A stretch of DNA of 64,000 bases. It comes from Aphis gossypii (taxonomy: Eukaryota; Arthropoda; Insecta; Hemiptera; Aphididae). Positions 1 through 12,686 of the stretch are shown here, in pieces. Position numbers and translations under genes: made by a program. Below the pieces are notes generated by a model, which saw nothing but the letters and a program-made list of their open reading frames with translations, was not told the DNA's origin and did no database searches. The first letter of the stretch is position 1. Every line of letters begins with the position of its first letter. The stretch lies in the NCBI RefSeq assembly GCF_020184175.1, contig NC_065530.1:43501260-43565259 (forward strand). Direction: 5' to 3'.

Positions 1-606
1 CACCCCCATTGTTAGAAATTGGAGCATTATTTTGACTAGTTATGCTGTACACAAAAATGTTTGACACAAAAACAAAAAAAAAAAACACACACCATTGTAA
101 AATCAATACATTCATCACTTCGTTCAGAATCTAAAATGTTTTAGAATGTCATTAATATTTAATACATTTAAAAAAAAATACTAAAAATATAATTGCTGTT
201 TTATTTTTTATTATTTTTTTGGTTTGTTTTAAATATCCAAATTGCATCAAAAATACTGTGTAAATAATAATTTTACTTAACTTGGCGGATACTAAAAGGA
301 TGCATTTAAATAATTGTATTGTTCTATAATTTAAATATAATAAAAGTATGCAAAATGATGCGAATATTTGTGGAAATCGAGACATAATGGATTTGGTTTC
401 CTGTAGTCTGTAGAAACATATATAAATAATAGTAACTGCGCTTCTGCGTCAAGCTAAGTAAAATTATTGTTTACACTAAATAAATACACATGGTACATTA
501 AATACAAACAGTTAATATAAATACTTCTATATTAATGAATTTATGAAATTACTTATCCAATTTTTGATATCCCAACTTTTGTAATTTCAATGATTTTTTT
601 TATTTA

Positions 607-985
607 GCGATGTTTTCATGTTGCTCAGGGCAGAATTCTCTCCCCTGTTCTCTATTATATTCTTCTGATCAGACCACCTCCCCTAATCCGCTGGTCATCG
701 ACTATCCTGATGACAAGGCTATAATTTCAATAAATCATGATTCAGTTATTGCTTCTCGCCACCTCCAAAGTTACCTCTGCCTCATGGAAGACTGCATGTA
801 CATTTACACCATTTGATAGACGCCATGCCCAGCTGTCTCCATCTTTGGTACCTTTAGTCCAAACTCACTAACCGTAAAATATCTTGAGCTAATGCTTGAT
901 TGTAGACTAACTTATGCCCAGCATATAAAATCTAAACGACTAAACCTAAACTCTCCACTAAGCCTTCTCAAAACATTAAAAAAAA
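607..985 (+). pseudogene. Decayed non-LTR retrotransposon (jockey-like) reverse transcriptase fragment
   Basis: Translation of the plus strand gives a stretch resembling the palm region of insect jockey-type LINE reverse transcriptases. A YPDD sequence stands where the catalytic Y-A-D-D box is expected (near 692-703), followed by an AIISIN strand and, in another frame, a VKYLELMLD segment (near 865-895). Stop codons, a frame change and an apparent internal deletion near 800-820 mean it cannot encode a working enzyme. The alanine to proline change in the box would also be unusual for an active copy. The family call rests on remembered motif order, not on a search. A related 3' part of such an element lies in MUS81 intron 1. 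Confidence 0.65.
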
Positions 986-1084
986 AAAAAATCATAAACA
1001 CACAAATGGTCATAAAAAAATTTACAATAATCTATATTTATTGATGAATGATGATATAAATAAACTACACAACTATTAATTTTC

Positions 1085-1134
1085 AAGGGGGGGGGGTTGA
1101 CCCCCCCCCAAACACCTTCTTGCATACGTGCCTG
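1085..1134. repeat. G-run/C-run transposon edge fragment
   Basis: A run of about ten G is followed within a few bases by a run of nine C, then CATACGTGCCTGG. The ending resembles edges of small nonautonomous DNA transposons elsewhere in the window (for example CAGTGGCGTACGC at 44440). No partner end or target duplication was found, so it may be a broken copy. Confidence 0.3.
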
Positions 1135-1678
1135 GCCGTACTACGTCCTATAGAAGACCTTTGCTCAGGCTTAGGCATGATTTATATGCAAACTTACGGT
1201 GGCTACAACTTCAAAAACCAAACGTGACAGTCCACTTGTCGCTTATTGGATGCACCAGTTCATCAGTAAAACACTAATACGTCGTCCAAAGTCCAAACAT
1301 ACGCACAGCACTTTTACACATTTTTTTTTTTTTTTTTTTTTTTACACTTTTTTACACATTCGCATCGACAACGATAAATAATTTGTTATCTAGGTGTATA
1401 CTTTTGAAAAATTTGTAACTATAAAAATAAAAATAAATAAATACCATACAAAATAGTTACTATTTGGTTATCGATATAATAATCCTATTATATGCTATAA
1501 ATGTCTAATTTGATATCATAGAAATCTTATTAATCAATTTATACGAATAAATTGTGCATTAAAATTTAAAACCTTCCCTGAATCTAAACCTATTGGTTAC
1601 TGAAATCTGTACTACAATCCGTTGGGTACTCTTTGAGTTATGCGCGTTCGTACAAAAAAGGAGGTTATATTTTATACA

Positions 1679-1731
1679 GTATATAGATATAGATATAGAT
1701 ATAGAATATAGATATAGATATAGATATAGAA
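1679..1731. repeat. TATAGA hexanucleotide microsatellite
   Basis: About eight units of the hexamer ATAGAT run in tandem with a single interruption. It is a simple repeat in intergenic DNA. Confidence 0.9.
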
Positions 1732-2534
1732 AATAATAATAATTATATTATATTATATAATAAATTATTATTATTATAATTTTTGCAACCGACGAGTGGA
1801 AGGGGAAAAAATGGCAGCCAGCACAAACACATATACATTGTGGAATTGTTGAAAAAATTGCGTTTTGCTAAATAATTATGCCAATAGTTTAAATACTTTA
1901 GCATATGACTACGGCTATAATACTCCGATAAACTTGAAAATTTTCACAGAATCATCCACACATCAAACTGAGCTATTTGTGAAAGTTTCAAGCCAATTGA
2001 TTCATTAGTTTAGGCTACAGGGTAGCCGACATGATTTTCATAAAATAACATTGGTTGAATACAAGTTGATTCTCTCGTGTAACATACACCGTCGTCGCTC
2101 GCTGGTTTCTTTTCTTTTTTTGTTACTTAGCTTTGCGCCACGACCGCGGCGTTGGATTCGTGAAATGGGACCCACTGCTCAATGCAATGATAGCAATGGA
2201 CGTATGACGTATGACAGCTGAAGTAGAAAAATGTATGAATATTTTAATTCCCAGTTCCTACCTAAGATAATATATAACAGTTTACAAATGTATTAGGTTT
2301 ATGGAAATAAATAAATTAAGTATAATTGAATAAATACTTATTTAATATTTTAATGCTTTCATAATATCGATTCTTTTTTATAACATAAAAAAAGCATTTT
2401 CTTGCACTCTCTTTTGTTTTTTTTTATAGATTTTTAAGGCACAGGTAAACACTAGTAACATCCATGTATAGTTGCAACGCAATTTCCCAATGTACTATGT
2501 AAAATGTATTATGTATTCATTACCTACCTCAAAA

Positions 2535-2694
2535 CAATAGCGGATTCTGAAGTCACCTAAGATGGGGGGGGGGGGGATTTCATAAATGAAATATCAGCTG
2601 TCAGTGAGTTCCAGCCCAATATTATAATTTATAATATAAAATACAGCCCAAGGAGGGGGCGATCACCCCATCGCCCCCCTCGTATCCGCCATTG
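2535..2694. mobile_element. hAT-like MITE, 160 bp
   Basis: The left end reads CAATAGCGGAT and the reverse complement of the right end reads CAATGGCGGAT, ten of eleven bases matching. It is flanked on both sides by the direct repeat CCTCAAAA (2527-2534 and 2695-2702). An 8-bp target duplication with short terminal inverted repeats is characteristic of hAT-superfamily insertions. The element is too short to encode a transposase, so it must be nonautonomous. It contains a run of G near the left edge and a G-rich/C-rich pair near the right edge. Confidence 0.85.
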
Positions 2695-4912
2695 CCTCAA
2701 AACGACAAAATGTATTAACTTTAATTGATAATAATATAAAATATATCATTGTTAGAGTACCTATTCACGAATTATGTTTTTAAATGTTAGCAAAATATTT
2801 AACATATCATTATTTATCGTTTAAATAAGTAATTTCGTCCAAATCGGAATTTAAAAATATGTCTATCTATACGTTTATTTAGATCTTATGTTATCAATAA
2901 TATGTACTTATGAATCGAGTATTATATTTTCAAAACTTAAAAACAAAAACAAATTTTTGTACATTTTTAACGAATTGCATCAAAATTCAAATAAACATAA
3001 AAAAAATTTTACCAATTTATTTTAAATATTTTTATACAGCAATACATATTATGAATATAACTTTTTGGGGATCTTATGTTATAATATAACATAATATATT
3101 ATATTCAAGAATTTTAACTGAATGAATAATTTATTATCTACATTTTTAAAATAAAAACTAAAAATACTTATGACTCATAATACTTATGAAAATGATAATA
3201 TAAATTTTTGGTGAGTATTTCAACTAACCATAATTATTTCATTAACATTTTTAGTTATCCAATTTTTAATTAATAATATTAAATATTACTTGGTATTGTT
3301 TTTTAACTCTCTCGTGACTTTTTCTCAAATCAAGCCTCAGAAGGTTTTTTCATTGTGAAGGCCATGTTTAATGAGTAACCTAAACATGTGAATAACTTAC
3401 CTATTAACATGTTTTGTGTACATTTCTCCTGGTTGCTAAATTGTAATAGAATAGTTAACTTTTTCAATTTCAGACAATTAGATTAGGAGGTGCCTTTGTA
3501 TTATACATACCCTGTTGATTGAATATAAATTATAAAATAACAAAATAGCTTTAATAAGATACTCTATATACACATTGTTGTAAAATCAACACATTCATCA
3601 CAAAAATAGCTATTTACTACCAAATCTTAACTTAAGAACTAATAATATAAATCAATAACTGAGTAAATATCCCAACATAATTTAAAAAACACAACATACC
3701 TACAAATATTGTGTAGTTTAATATCTGATGATAAACTAGTTTATATTAATATATATATACTTAATAAGTATGTAAATATCATAAGCGAACAATTATGAAT
3801 AGTTATTAATTAAAATGCAGTATACAATAAATATGTATTTCATAATAGCAATAAGTATAAAAATAACTGTATTATCAATCCAATTATAGTAATTGCTTGA
3901 TTAAGTTTGAGAAACTACTGCAATACCAATTGTAATATTCAACTATGATTTGTTAAATAACAAAATATCGACATTAAAAAATTACTATTTAGTATATTAT
4001 TCTTCATACAGTATAATAAAATGTTATACACATTGAAAACATGATTTTTAAAACTTATAGAACCAATAAAAATTTGTATTAAATTACATTTTACAAGTAC
4101 ATATGCTAACCTTTACTTTGCATATGTTAAATCCATTTTTTTTAAACGTAAATCTATTTGGTAATACACAACTATAGATCAAACGAAAAAATTGTCATCA
4201 TAAAAATGTGTATTATTTAATCAGTTGTACAATGTGATTCATATTAACGCCATAACAAAAACATGTCTGTCAGGCATCAACAATTAATAATTAGGTTATT
4301 TTATGCTATAAATTTAATAATATAATATCCCGTATACAAGAATAAAACTAAAATAATATACAACATTAAATGATTAAATTCACCATTAGTCATTAAATTT
4401 TATAATTTCAGATAAAAACCAGCTTATAAATTTAATCATTTAAAAAACTGGTTGTATGCATAAAAAAGTTAAGGTGTACCTTACTATTGAACATAGCATA
4501 TAAGCTAATTTCAACACAGTCTGTTAATTGCTTAATGTACTATACCAGATGTTATTCAATGATACATGATAGTTTTCCTTAAAATAATGTCAGCACAATC
4601 ATTTTTATATGATTTGATATAAACAATTTTTCAAATTTTTATAAAATTAAAATATTTCATTTACAATTTAAGTGAATCTTTGTTACTAAATTTTGATATA
4701 CAAAAATGTGTGTGCTGACATTTTTTTAATAACCAACTTTACACATCAGTGTTTCAACATAAATTTAAAATTTAACTTACTTAAAATATATTATATTATG
4801 ATATATTACTAAAATTAATTACAATATTTACAAACAGATTGTTAATATTTAAATTGGTAAGACTAAAGATTGAGAAATTAATCCAAAACAAGAGTGAATG
4901 ATAAAACAGCCG

Positions 4913-7900
4913 TCATTTGATTTCATTTTGAATTTGTTGCCATTTTTGTACCAGTGACGATACATATTTTTGTTTTAATCCTAAACCCACATCCAATTTT
5001 CCAACCTGTGAACAAAATCGATATTATACATCATGTCAACATTACTTTAATTATACAATTAGTTAGATTAACTACAAAGAAATTTAATTGCAATCAGATT
5101 CATCAATAGGGCATTGCCCGACAATGGGAAATAATTTCCCACCAGAAAAATTAAAATGTTGAAGATTCTGTTTCAATAATTCATTGGAAGAGCGCGTCAA
5201 AGCATATGTCACTGTATCACTAAACATAAAAAATTAAATATTATATATTGCTATTTTATTATTATTGAAGTGAAACTTTTTTACAGAGAGTAAAAAAAAG
5301 ACAGTCTTACTTACATAACTTATTTCAGCTATCATAAGCCTATTGTATCATTGGTTAAAAATAAATAATAATAAAAAAAAACTGTTCTATTGAAAATAAA
5401 ATTTTTTTTATTTTATTCCAATTCACACCTAATATCAGTTGCATGACTGAAAGAAGTTTCACTTCATCTCTGCATACTTGTTACCCGCACAAATTTTTTT
5501 ATATCTCTATAAAGCTATTTACTACACAATTTTAAATATTATTATTTTTTAATTTATTTTTTTCTTGTGCCCTATAAAGGGTTTGAATATTCTTTCAACC
5601 ATTGTTTTATTTATATTATAAAAATATAAAATTTAAAAGCTAATTAAAGGTTTAATTAATTTAAAAAATTATAAAAATTGTCTTGTATTTTTAACAGGAT
5701 AAACATTAAACTAAATATATATATATGTAAATAAAAGACAATTTCATGAATATTAAACTGATATGGGGAGTAATATTTAAAAATGACTATCACTTAGATT
5801 TCATATTTGTATATTAATACACTAGTGATTAGTTTTAAAAGACTATGATAAAATAAATAATTTATCAAAATTATATCAATACCTTTTTCTTCTTCTTTGG
5901 TTTGACAATTTCTTTTTCTTCATCATTAGTGTTTTTGAATGCATCAACAGGGGTTTTTAAATTTGCCGCAGTTTCAATTATTTCAGGCGATGGAACTGCA
6001 ATCATTGTTTCAATAACTGGTTTTGATTCAAACTGAGCAAGATCAGCATAAAATGAATTCAATTCATATGATAGTTCATCTCCAGGAATTGGTGGCTAAA
6101 ATAAAATAAAAACTAATTATAGTGAAAAAGAATGGAAAATGCAATTAATTTTGTTATCCATACAACAATAATTTCAGTGTCTTCTTTATGGTTATCTTCA
6201 TCGATATCCATGTCTACTGGTTCAGAGTGACAAGAGTTTTGTTCGGAAATATTTGGAGGAGGAGGAGTGCTTGCATTAGATATCATAGGTGGTGAAGGAG
6301 TACGTTCAGATTCCTCAGTTGGGTATTGCCATTGGGTACGACCATCAACATCATTCTGATAGTAATACCGCGTGTTAATTCTAAAATAATATCCATACAA
6401 CATTATAAAACAAACAGTATTAACAGTTTTGAAAACACATTTAGAAATTAAAAAAAAAAAAATTATGCTTAAATTATTACTAACAATTTTTTTTTTTTTT
6501 TTATAAATTAATATTAATGATTTAGAATATAAAACTTTATTTAATAATAATACTTATGTTCGACTCTAATAACCATTTTAATAATGAAAAAATGTTGTCG
6601 TAGAGCCTGTTGGAGACAAACCTGTCTTGTAGATATTAATTCCGACGTATTATTCCACCTGCGCTTAACACGGCTCATATGCAAACCATACAATTGAATA
6701 CTATTAAATATAAAGTAGTAAAAACATAATATTATTACAGTAATAATTAATTAATTTGCACATTTCAAGTCAGTTTTGTTGATTTTTCTTTTTTTTTTTA
6801 GCCTGCATTGAAGTTGATCGATCATGTTGTAACTAGATGCTTCCACATACATACCTACTTGTTTTCAGATGAATATGATATAACACTGCTTTAGCCTTTA
6901 TTACAAAATAATTGTACTACTGAAAATCAATAGTACTACTAATATTTTGCTTAGAAACTCTCAATAATAATAAACCCCCTCCTAAATGAATATTATTAAA
7001 TAAAATACATGTTTTAATTCTTTTATAATGAAACATTTTGTTAGTCCATAATCTTAACAAATTACATGTCACATACTTGTCCCATTGGCATGTCCATCCA
7101 TCTGGTGCAACTGACTCTTCTAAAGTACATAACTCGATAGCCATTTCATCCAACCACTTTGAAAAATATTCATCATTCAAAGAATTATCTTTCCATGCTT
7201 CCATTAAAGTCTAAAAAAAACATATTGTTATGTTATTGTTATAAGTCTATAATTTACATTTTAGCATGATTTTTTGTGAGCATTAAAGGAAAATCATTAT
7301 AAACTAAATAAATAAAAGTGAAATAGAAATGTTACATGAATACCATAAATAATTGGTATTTTTTAAAAATATTTATACATAATAATTTATTCTTTTTTTA
7401 AGTTATAGAGAACTAAATTTAAAACCTCAAGGTCACGCACATAAAAGGTTAGTAACTACTGCTGTATATAACTTTAATTAATATGTACTACTACAATGAT
7501 AAAAATTGGTTTAAGTATGGTAAAATTAAACTTACATCAATTTTAATAGTCATAACTTGAACTGATGACAATTTTTCATTATCTTCACAATCTGATAAAA
7601 AATGTAATTTTGATGAGATCAGCAGTGACAAATCTTCAATATAGTTCTTAGCTAAAAGTAAAATTAAAATTACTGTAACAATTATAAAAAAAATATTAGT
7701 TTAAAATAATAACAATGCATTACATTTTTTCGTATCACAATTTTTAATAGTATCTTTTTCATGTTTTGTTAAAACATTATTTTTATTGGAATTATGACTA
7801 TCGTGTACATTTATTGTTTCGCCTTTAACAAAATTTATAGAACCTCCGTTTTTATGATTGGAAGAGACAGAATAACCAAATCCAATTTTAATATTAGCAC

Positions 7901-10018
7901 ATGGGTCTTGGACATATGAAAGTGATTTCTCATTTAATTCACTTTTTTGATCATCTGTAATATTATAATAACAATTATTTTATTTTACAATATATATAGT
8001 AAGTTCACTAACACAAATTTAGTTTAATATAATCAAATAAAATAAGTTGATTGTATTCATAAATATTTAGAACCAAAAAATTTTTTACCTAAATCTTCAG
8101 AATCTTCTTCTCCATAATTAGCAATTAGATTAATAGATTTTAATGAATTTTCTTTAAAAGAATCTAAAGTCAAATTGTTTATTTTTTCATCAGTATTTGA
8201 CTGGTATTTAGATTTTGAATCATTGACAATGGTTTTTGAATGCAGTTTACCATTTGTATTAGAATCCAATGGAACAATTAATTTATTTTCTTCTTCAGAA
8301 TTATTATTTAAAGTGTCATTGGCATAATCAGGAGGTACTTCACTTTTTAAAATATCAAAAATATCACCAGTAGTATTCTTTTCTGAAGATTTTGATGTAC
8401 TAGATTTTTCTACTAAATAATCTGGAGGTACTTCTTTATCAATAATATCTAAAATATCAGGCTGTCCGTTTGTTTTACATGGACCAGGTGATGAAGCTTT
8501 AGGTAATTTAGCCAATTCTTTTTGTTTAAACATTTCGGCCTTTTGTTGCAACCTTTGAAGTATAGTAGTTTTTTGATCCTTATCATCTTCATTTTCATCC
8601 TCACTAGAATCACTTCCATAAGCCACTAATGCACTTAAAACTTTAGATTCTAGTTTTGATTTTTTAGAACCATTACATGAATTTGGATCAAGAGTAGGTA
8701 AAGAGTCACTTGAAAGTCGTTTTCTGGAATTTTTTGTTTTGTTTAAAACATCTAAAACATTATTTTAATAATAAATTACAACATTAATATTTATATTTAT
8801 AATTCATAAAATTGAATATTATGTTATATAATTTTACATTTTATTCACTTTGTCCAACATACCTTGGTTTTCTATGCTATGTGCTGTTTCATAATGTTCT
8901 GGTTTTTCCCATGTGACTTTATTTGTTTGGGTATTCCAATAGTAAATAAATCCTGATACATCATCATAACACTCTTGCCATACTATATAAAAAAAATTAC
9001 AAAATATGATTTAGTTAAGCATATCAAGTAGGTGATTATTAATAATTATTAACAAACCATAGTCAGAATTATTATGTTCAGTTGTATTCATAATTTGTTC
9101 TTTAACATTATTAACGTAATTTTCAATTTCTCGAGATTCTGTAAACAAAATATTAAATATAGGTTATAAACTGTCTTTTATTGTATAACTAGCTGAATCT
9201 GTGCATTTCGTAACCCATTGAAAATCCTACTTCCTATATCTTAAACTGTGTGTTAAATTCGTTGCCAGTGATTATTTTGTGTTAATTATTATTATTATTA
9301 TTGAAACTATATAATAACAACCATCTATATACAACAATTTCTATCATAAATCTCAATTGAGCCCCTCCCAGGGTAGAACCTATCACTTATTAACTTATCT
9401 TATCTTCTGCCTATAGGTCTAATATAACTCTGTACCAAATTTTGTAGCAATCAGTCCAGCCGTTTAGGAATACATATCAGTATAGACCGGTATGGACTTA
9501 ACTAATTGACTATTTATTATACATATTTACTCGATTTTAACTACAAAATACTACTGAAACTACGCTTTAAAGTAATTAAAATTATGAAAAAATAGTACTT
9601 AAAACAAAAAAAAAATGCACTTAATTAAACTTGAAAATTACACACACCCCAAATTCTGAGAAATAATGTATTACCAAAATAAAAGTTACAATCAGAAAAA
9701 CAAAAACAAATGGTTTTATTATTGCATAAATACCTACAGTTAAATAGTAAATACATAGTTAGTCACTGCGTTTTAAAGTCTAACCTGATCAACAACATCA
9801 ATCACGCAAAAAACGACGTCGCAATAGGACTGAAAAACAATCACTTAACACCACGAATCACGATCAACTATTCGAATGTGTTTAAAAAGAACTGTGGTAA
9901 TCATAATAATCAATCAAATGTGCGTCGTAATCTCAACCTTTACGGTGGAAGCTTTTGTCAACTTACCCCCATCCGAAGAAGAATGTGTCATGTCCAATTT
10001 CAGTTTCCTCCTGTTCAT
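4913..10018 (-). CDS. FNBP4: Formin-binding protein 4-like protein, two WW domains (10 exons)
   Basis: Exons on the minus strand: 10018-9967, 9138-9058, 8982-8863, 8751-8089, 7954-7724, 7651-7536, 7210-7077, 6380-6164, 6095-5883 and 5005-4913. All have GT/AG borders and the phases join, giving about 639 residues. WW domain 1 (about 46-72) has the W..., FIYYWN and TWEKP pattern. An AYGSDSSEDE motif and two VPPDY repeats follow in the long fourth exon. WW domain 2 (460-486) carries GWTCQWDK, YYYQND and TQWQYP and is split by an intron. A proline/serine stretch, an ELNSFYADLAQFE segment, a lysine cluster and a final LVQKWQQIQNEI segment complete the order known for vertebrate FNBP4. WW domains bind proline-rich partners such as formins, and the family is nuclear-associated. 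The start at 10018 is the first ATG of an exon ending in a consensus GTAAGT donor. Upstream noncoding sequence is shared with the divergent acyltransferase gene. Confidence 0.88.
9186..9510 (+). mobile_element. SINE/RTE-type retroelement 3' end in FNBP4 intron 1
   Basis: The segment ends in ACCAAATTTTGTAGCAATCA followed by a GTCCAGCCGTTTAGGAATAC block. I recognise that block as the typical 3' tail of many insect SINE/RTE-type elements. The upstream part (CGTAACCCATTGAAAATCC and a CCCCTCCCAGGGTAGA box) also looks like repeat consensus rather than unique intron. The exact borders and family are uncertain. It lies entirely within the 9139-9966 intron and should not affect coding. Confidence 0.6.
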
Positions 10019-12649
10019 CGTGGAAATAGTGAGGAATCTCTGTGATACAAAATATTTGTCGGACGGAAAGGCACAGGCTGCTCGTAAAACCATATGCTTG
10101 TAGACGACGGCGGTTCGACCGGAAGATCCGAACGTATTTAATGCGGAAATTCGTGTTAGAAAAATCGACAGAAAACTGTAAATATTACTGTTGGCGTTGT
10201 CAAAAACAATAGGCACAAGACATCGTTTCGTATTCGGATACAAGCGCAGTTACTATGGTGTTACAGTTTACTGTTCACTATCGTTCCGATCTTCGACGAC
10301 TATAACGGTATTACGGTAACATAAAAAGTATGATACATTAATCGCCATTCGCCGAGCATCACAACGTTTTTGAGACTTTCAGTCTTTCGACTTTTACCCT
10401 TTACGGTTTGTATTGAAGACGAAAAATTAATAATTATTATCTCACAGTGATAAGGACCAGCGGATTGTTCGGCGCGTGACATCATACCACACCACACGTC
10501 GAGACCAAACCACTTTCCGAACAATGTGACCAACACTGACGACTAAATATAAATATAAATATCGCAGAACAATCAAACTTATAAACAATATTATCATAAA
10601 TGTACATCGTTATCAGCTGTATCTGTTGCTCAAAAATTATTGTCTACCAGCTACTAAGGGCAATTTGTAATAATTGTTTGCTATTCTAGCGTGTACGTCG
10701 TGTAGTTTGCCTCGGCGGAGGAGCGACGTGATAAGTGGATCGCCGCCGTTTTTGGCTCGAATAGTCGCCGACCGGATATCATTTTACTCGCCCGATCGAT
10801 ATTATATCGTGTTTCACGTGGTGAAATTCCTACCCAACATTTTCTCCCACCCGCACGTTCTAGTTTTCACGCACTGCGAAGTGTGCGATACGTACGCGCT
10901 ATGAGCGAGCAGTGGTATTCTCCTACTGAAAACGGTAAACGATTTTTTTTTATTTTTTTTTTGGAATCGTAAAACGAACTATACCCATGATATTTTTGTC
11001 CGTCGCCGCTTTTGTCACTATCACCATTAACGATTGTTCCTTATCCATATTGCTTAACGCCGGTTGTCGGTCTAGCGGTTGGGCGCATAATTAATCTTGT
11101 AGATCAATTATGCATGCAATACATTATCGTAATATCGTTCGAGTGTTATTACTATTATTACATTCGAAACAGTGAAACATTCGACGTCATACTCATTATT
11201 AAGTGAGTGGATTTTAGTGGAGCAATGTCAACACGACCAGTTTTTTCTATTTAGTATTTACGTAATAAGAAGATACCTAATAAGTATAACGCGGATCCGT
11301 CATCGAATTCTTACAAGTTTTTCATTTCGAGTTCGACAACAGCTCTTCAAAATAATTCTCGGAAATCGTATTCAATATTATTATATATTTTTCGACGAAA
11401 TCATCCAAACCTATAGTGTTTAGAATTCGCATAAATATCAATAATTGTACATTTGTGCAATATACATAGGTATCTATCGGTTTTTGTAGTAATTTTTATT
11501 ATTTCGTCACAGTTTTGACCAGTGCGAGTAAAATAATATTATAATGTAATATTCAATAATAAAATCTTCAAATCCAACATCACACGATCATTGATTAATT
11601 ATTGTTGTAAGTATGTTTTTTAAAGTATTCGGATCTGAGTTGAAGTCTATTGAATGTTCCATATCGAAATAATGTAATAAAAAAGTACCTAACAAAATCA
11701 TGATGACTTAATCAGTAATAATATTACATATCTTTTCAAATTTCTTCTATAAACAGCTAAAACCTCATAATTCTTATCATTTAACATTTTATAGGTACAA
11801 CATTTTTCTTCTTACTTAATAATATTATATTAATATTTAAAAATTCAATTTGTCTTATGCTATGATAAACAAATTTGTGCTTACCTATCAGATATTGAAT
11901 GCTCATTTTATACTATAATACATATAGGTACAACAACAATACCTACTAAATATAAAGTTCATTAATAAATTCTTTTTGAAAAATTATAAATATGAATATA
12001 AATTACTAACAATATCCGCTTGTTTTAATTTAAATACATTTAAGTAGTTAATGGTTACTCAACAAAAGTAAAATATAACAAATAATTAAATTAATTCTAT
12101 TCATTTTGAACCACATACCTACTCTATCTACCTATATGTGTTTTTTTAATATTTATTATCATAAGCGATTTATAATTTGTAATTGTATGAATAATTAATA
12201 ATGTTTGTCTTATTGTTGTAGTTAGAAGACTTAATATCAAATAACCTAAAAATTATTATACTAATTTTGTACATGTCATCAGAATTATATAACCATTAAT
12301 AAAATAATAATAATCTGTGCTGTTGATTAAACACCATTAACGTCATATTATTACTCAGTATAAAAAAATATGATTATAATTTAGTATACCTGTTTTACGG
12401 AGTTGACCTCAATAGTAGATATCAATTAAAATTATTGTAAAAAAATTAATTTACAAATATTACATATTAAAATTAGGGATCACAAACTATAAAAAAAAAA
12501 AAAAAATCGTAAGATTAATTTATGATTTTAGCATATAATATAATATACCTAAATACAGTCTTCATATCCTATGAAAAATTTCTCTCAAATCATTTTTAAT
12601 TTATACCTGTATAGAATATTGTTCAACAAAATAAATTATTGTGTTCCAG
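10019..12649. promoter_or_regulatory. Divergent promoter region between FNBP4-like and AGPAT genes
   Basis: The two genes point away from each other. The 10.0-11.4 kb part has more G+C and CpG dinucleotides than the surroundings (for example around 10690-10760 and 10840-10910), as expected for a shared promoter and 5' UTR exons. Possible splice donors for a noncoding AGPAT first exon are the GTAAAC near 10934 and GTAAGT near 11608. The coding exon itself begins after an acceptor at 12647-12649. From 11.6 to 12.6 kb I see only AT-rich intron-like DNA. No TATA box could be assigned. Confidence 0.5.
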
Positions 12650-12686
12650 AGCTCCTGATTATGTTACGACCTTAGACCTCATAACA

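Larger units (their letters stand above)
1..4912. other. Intergenic repeat-rich region
   Basis: I recognise no intact gene here. The stretch is AT-rich and holds a decayed LINE fragment (607-985), a G-run/C-run pair that looks like a transposon edge (1085-1134), a TATAGA microsatellite (1679-1731), a hAT-like MITE (2535-2694), and two copies of a dispersed repeat (about 90-136 and 3571-3603). The part nearest 4.9 kb should include the 3' UTR of the minus-strand FNBP4-like gene, but I could not fix its poly(A) site. Confidence 0.6.

Noticed and set aside
1199..1381. 60-codon plus-strand frame ending in a phenylalanine run
   Set aside because: The phenylalanines come from a poly-T tract. The upstream part may be a repeat fragment but shows no coding support.
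9914..10243. 109-codon minus-strand frame starting upstream of the FNBP4 start
   Set aside because: Only its last part overlaps the real first exon. The upstream codons are 5' UTR/promoter and the frame beyond the GTAAGT donor is intron.
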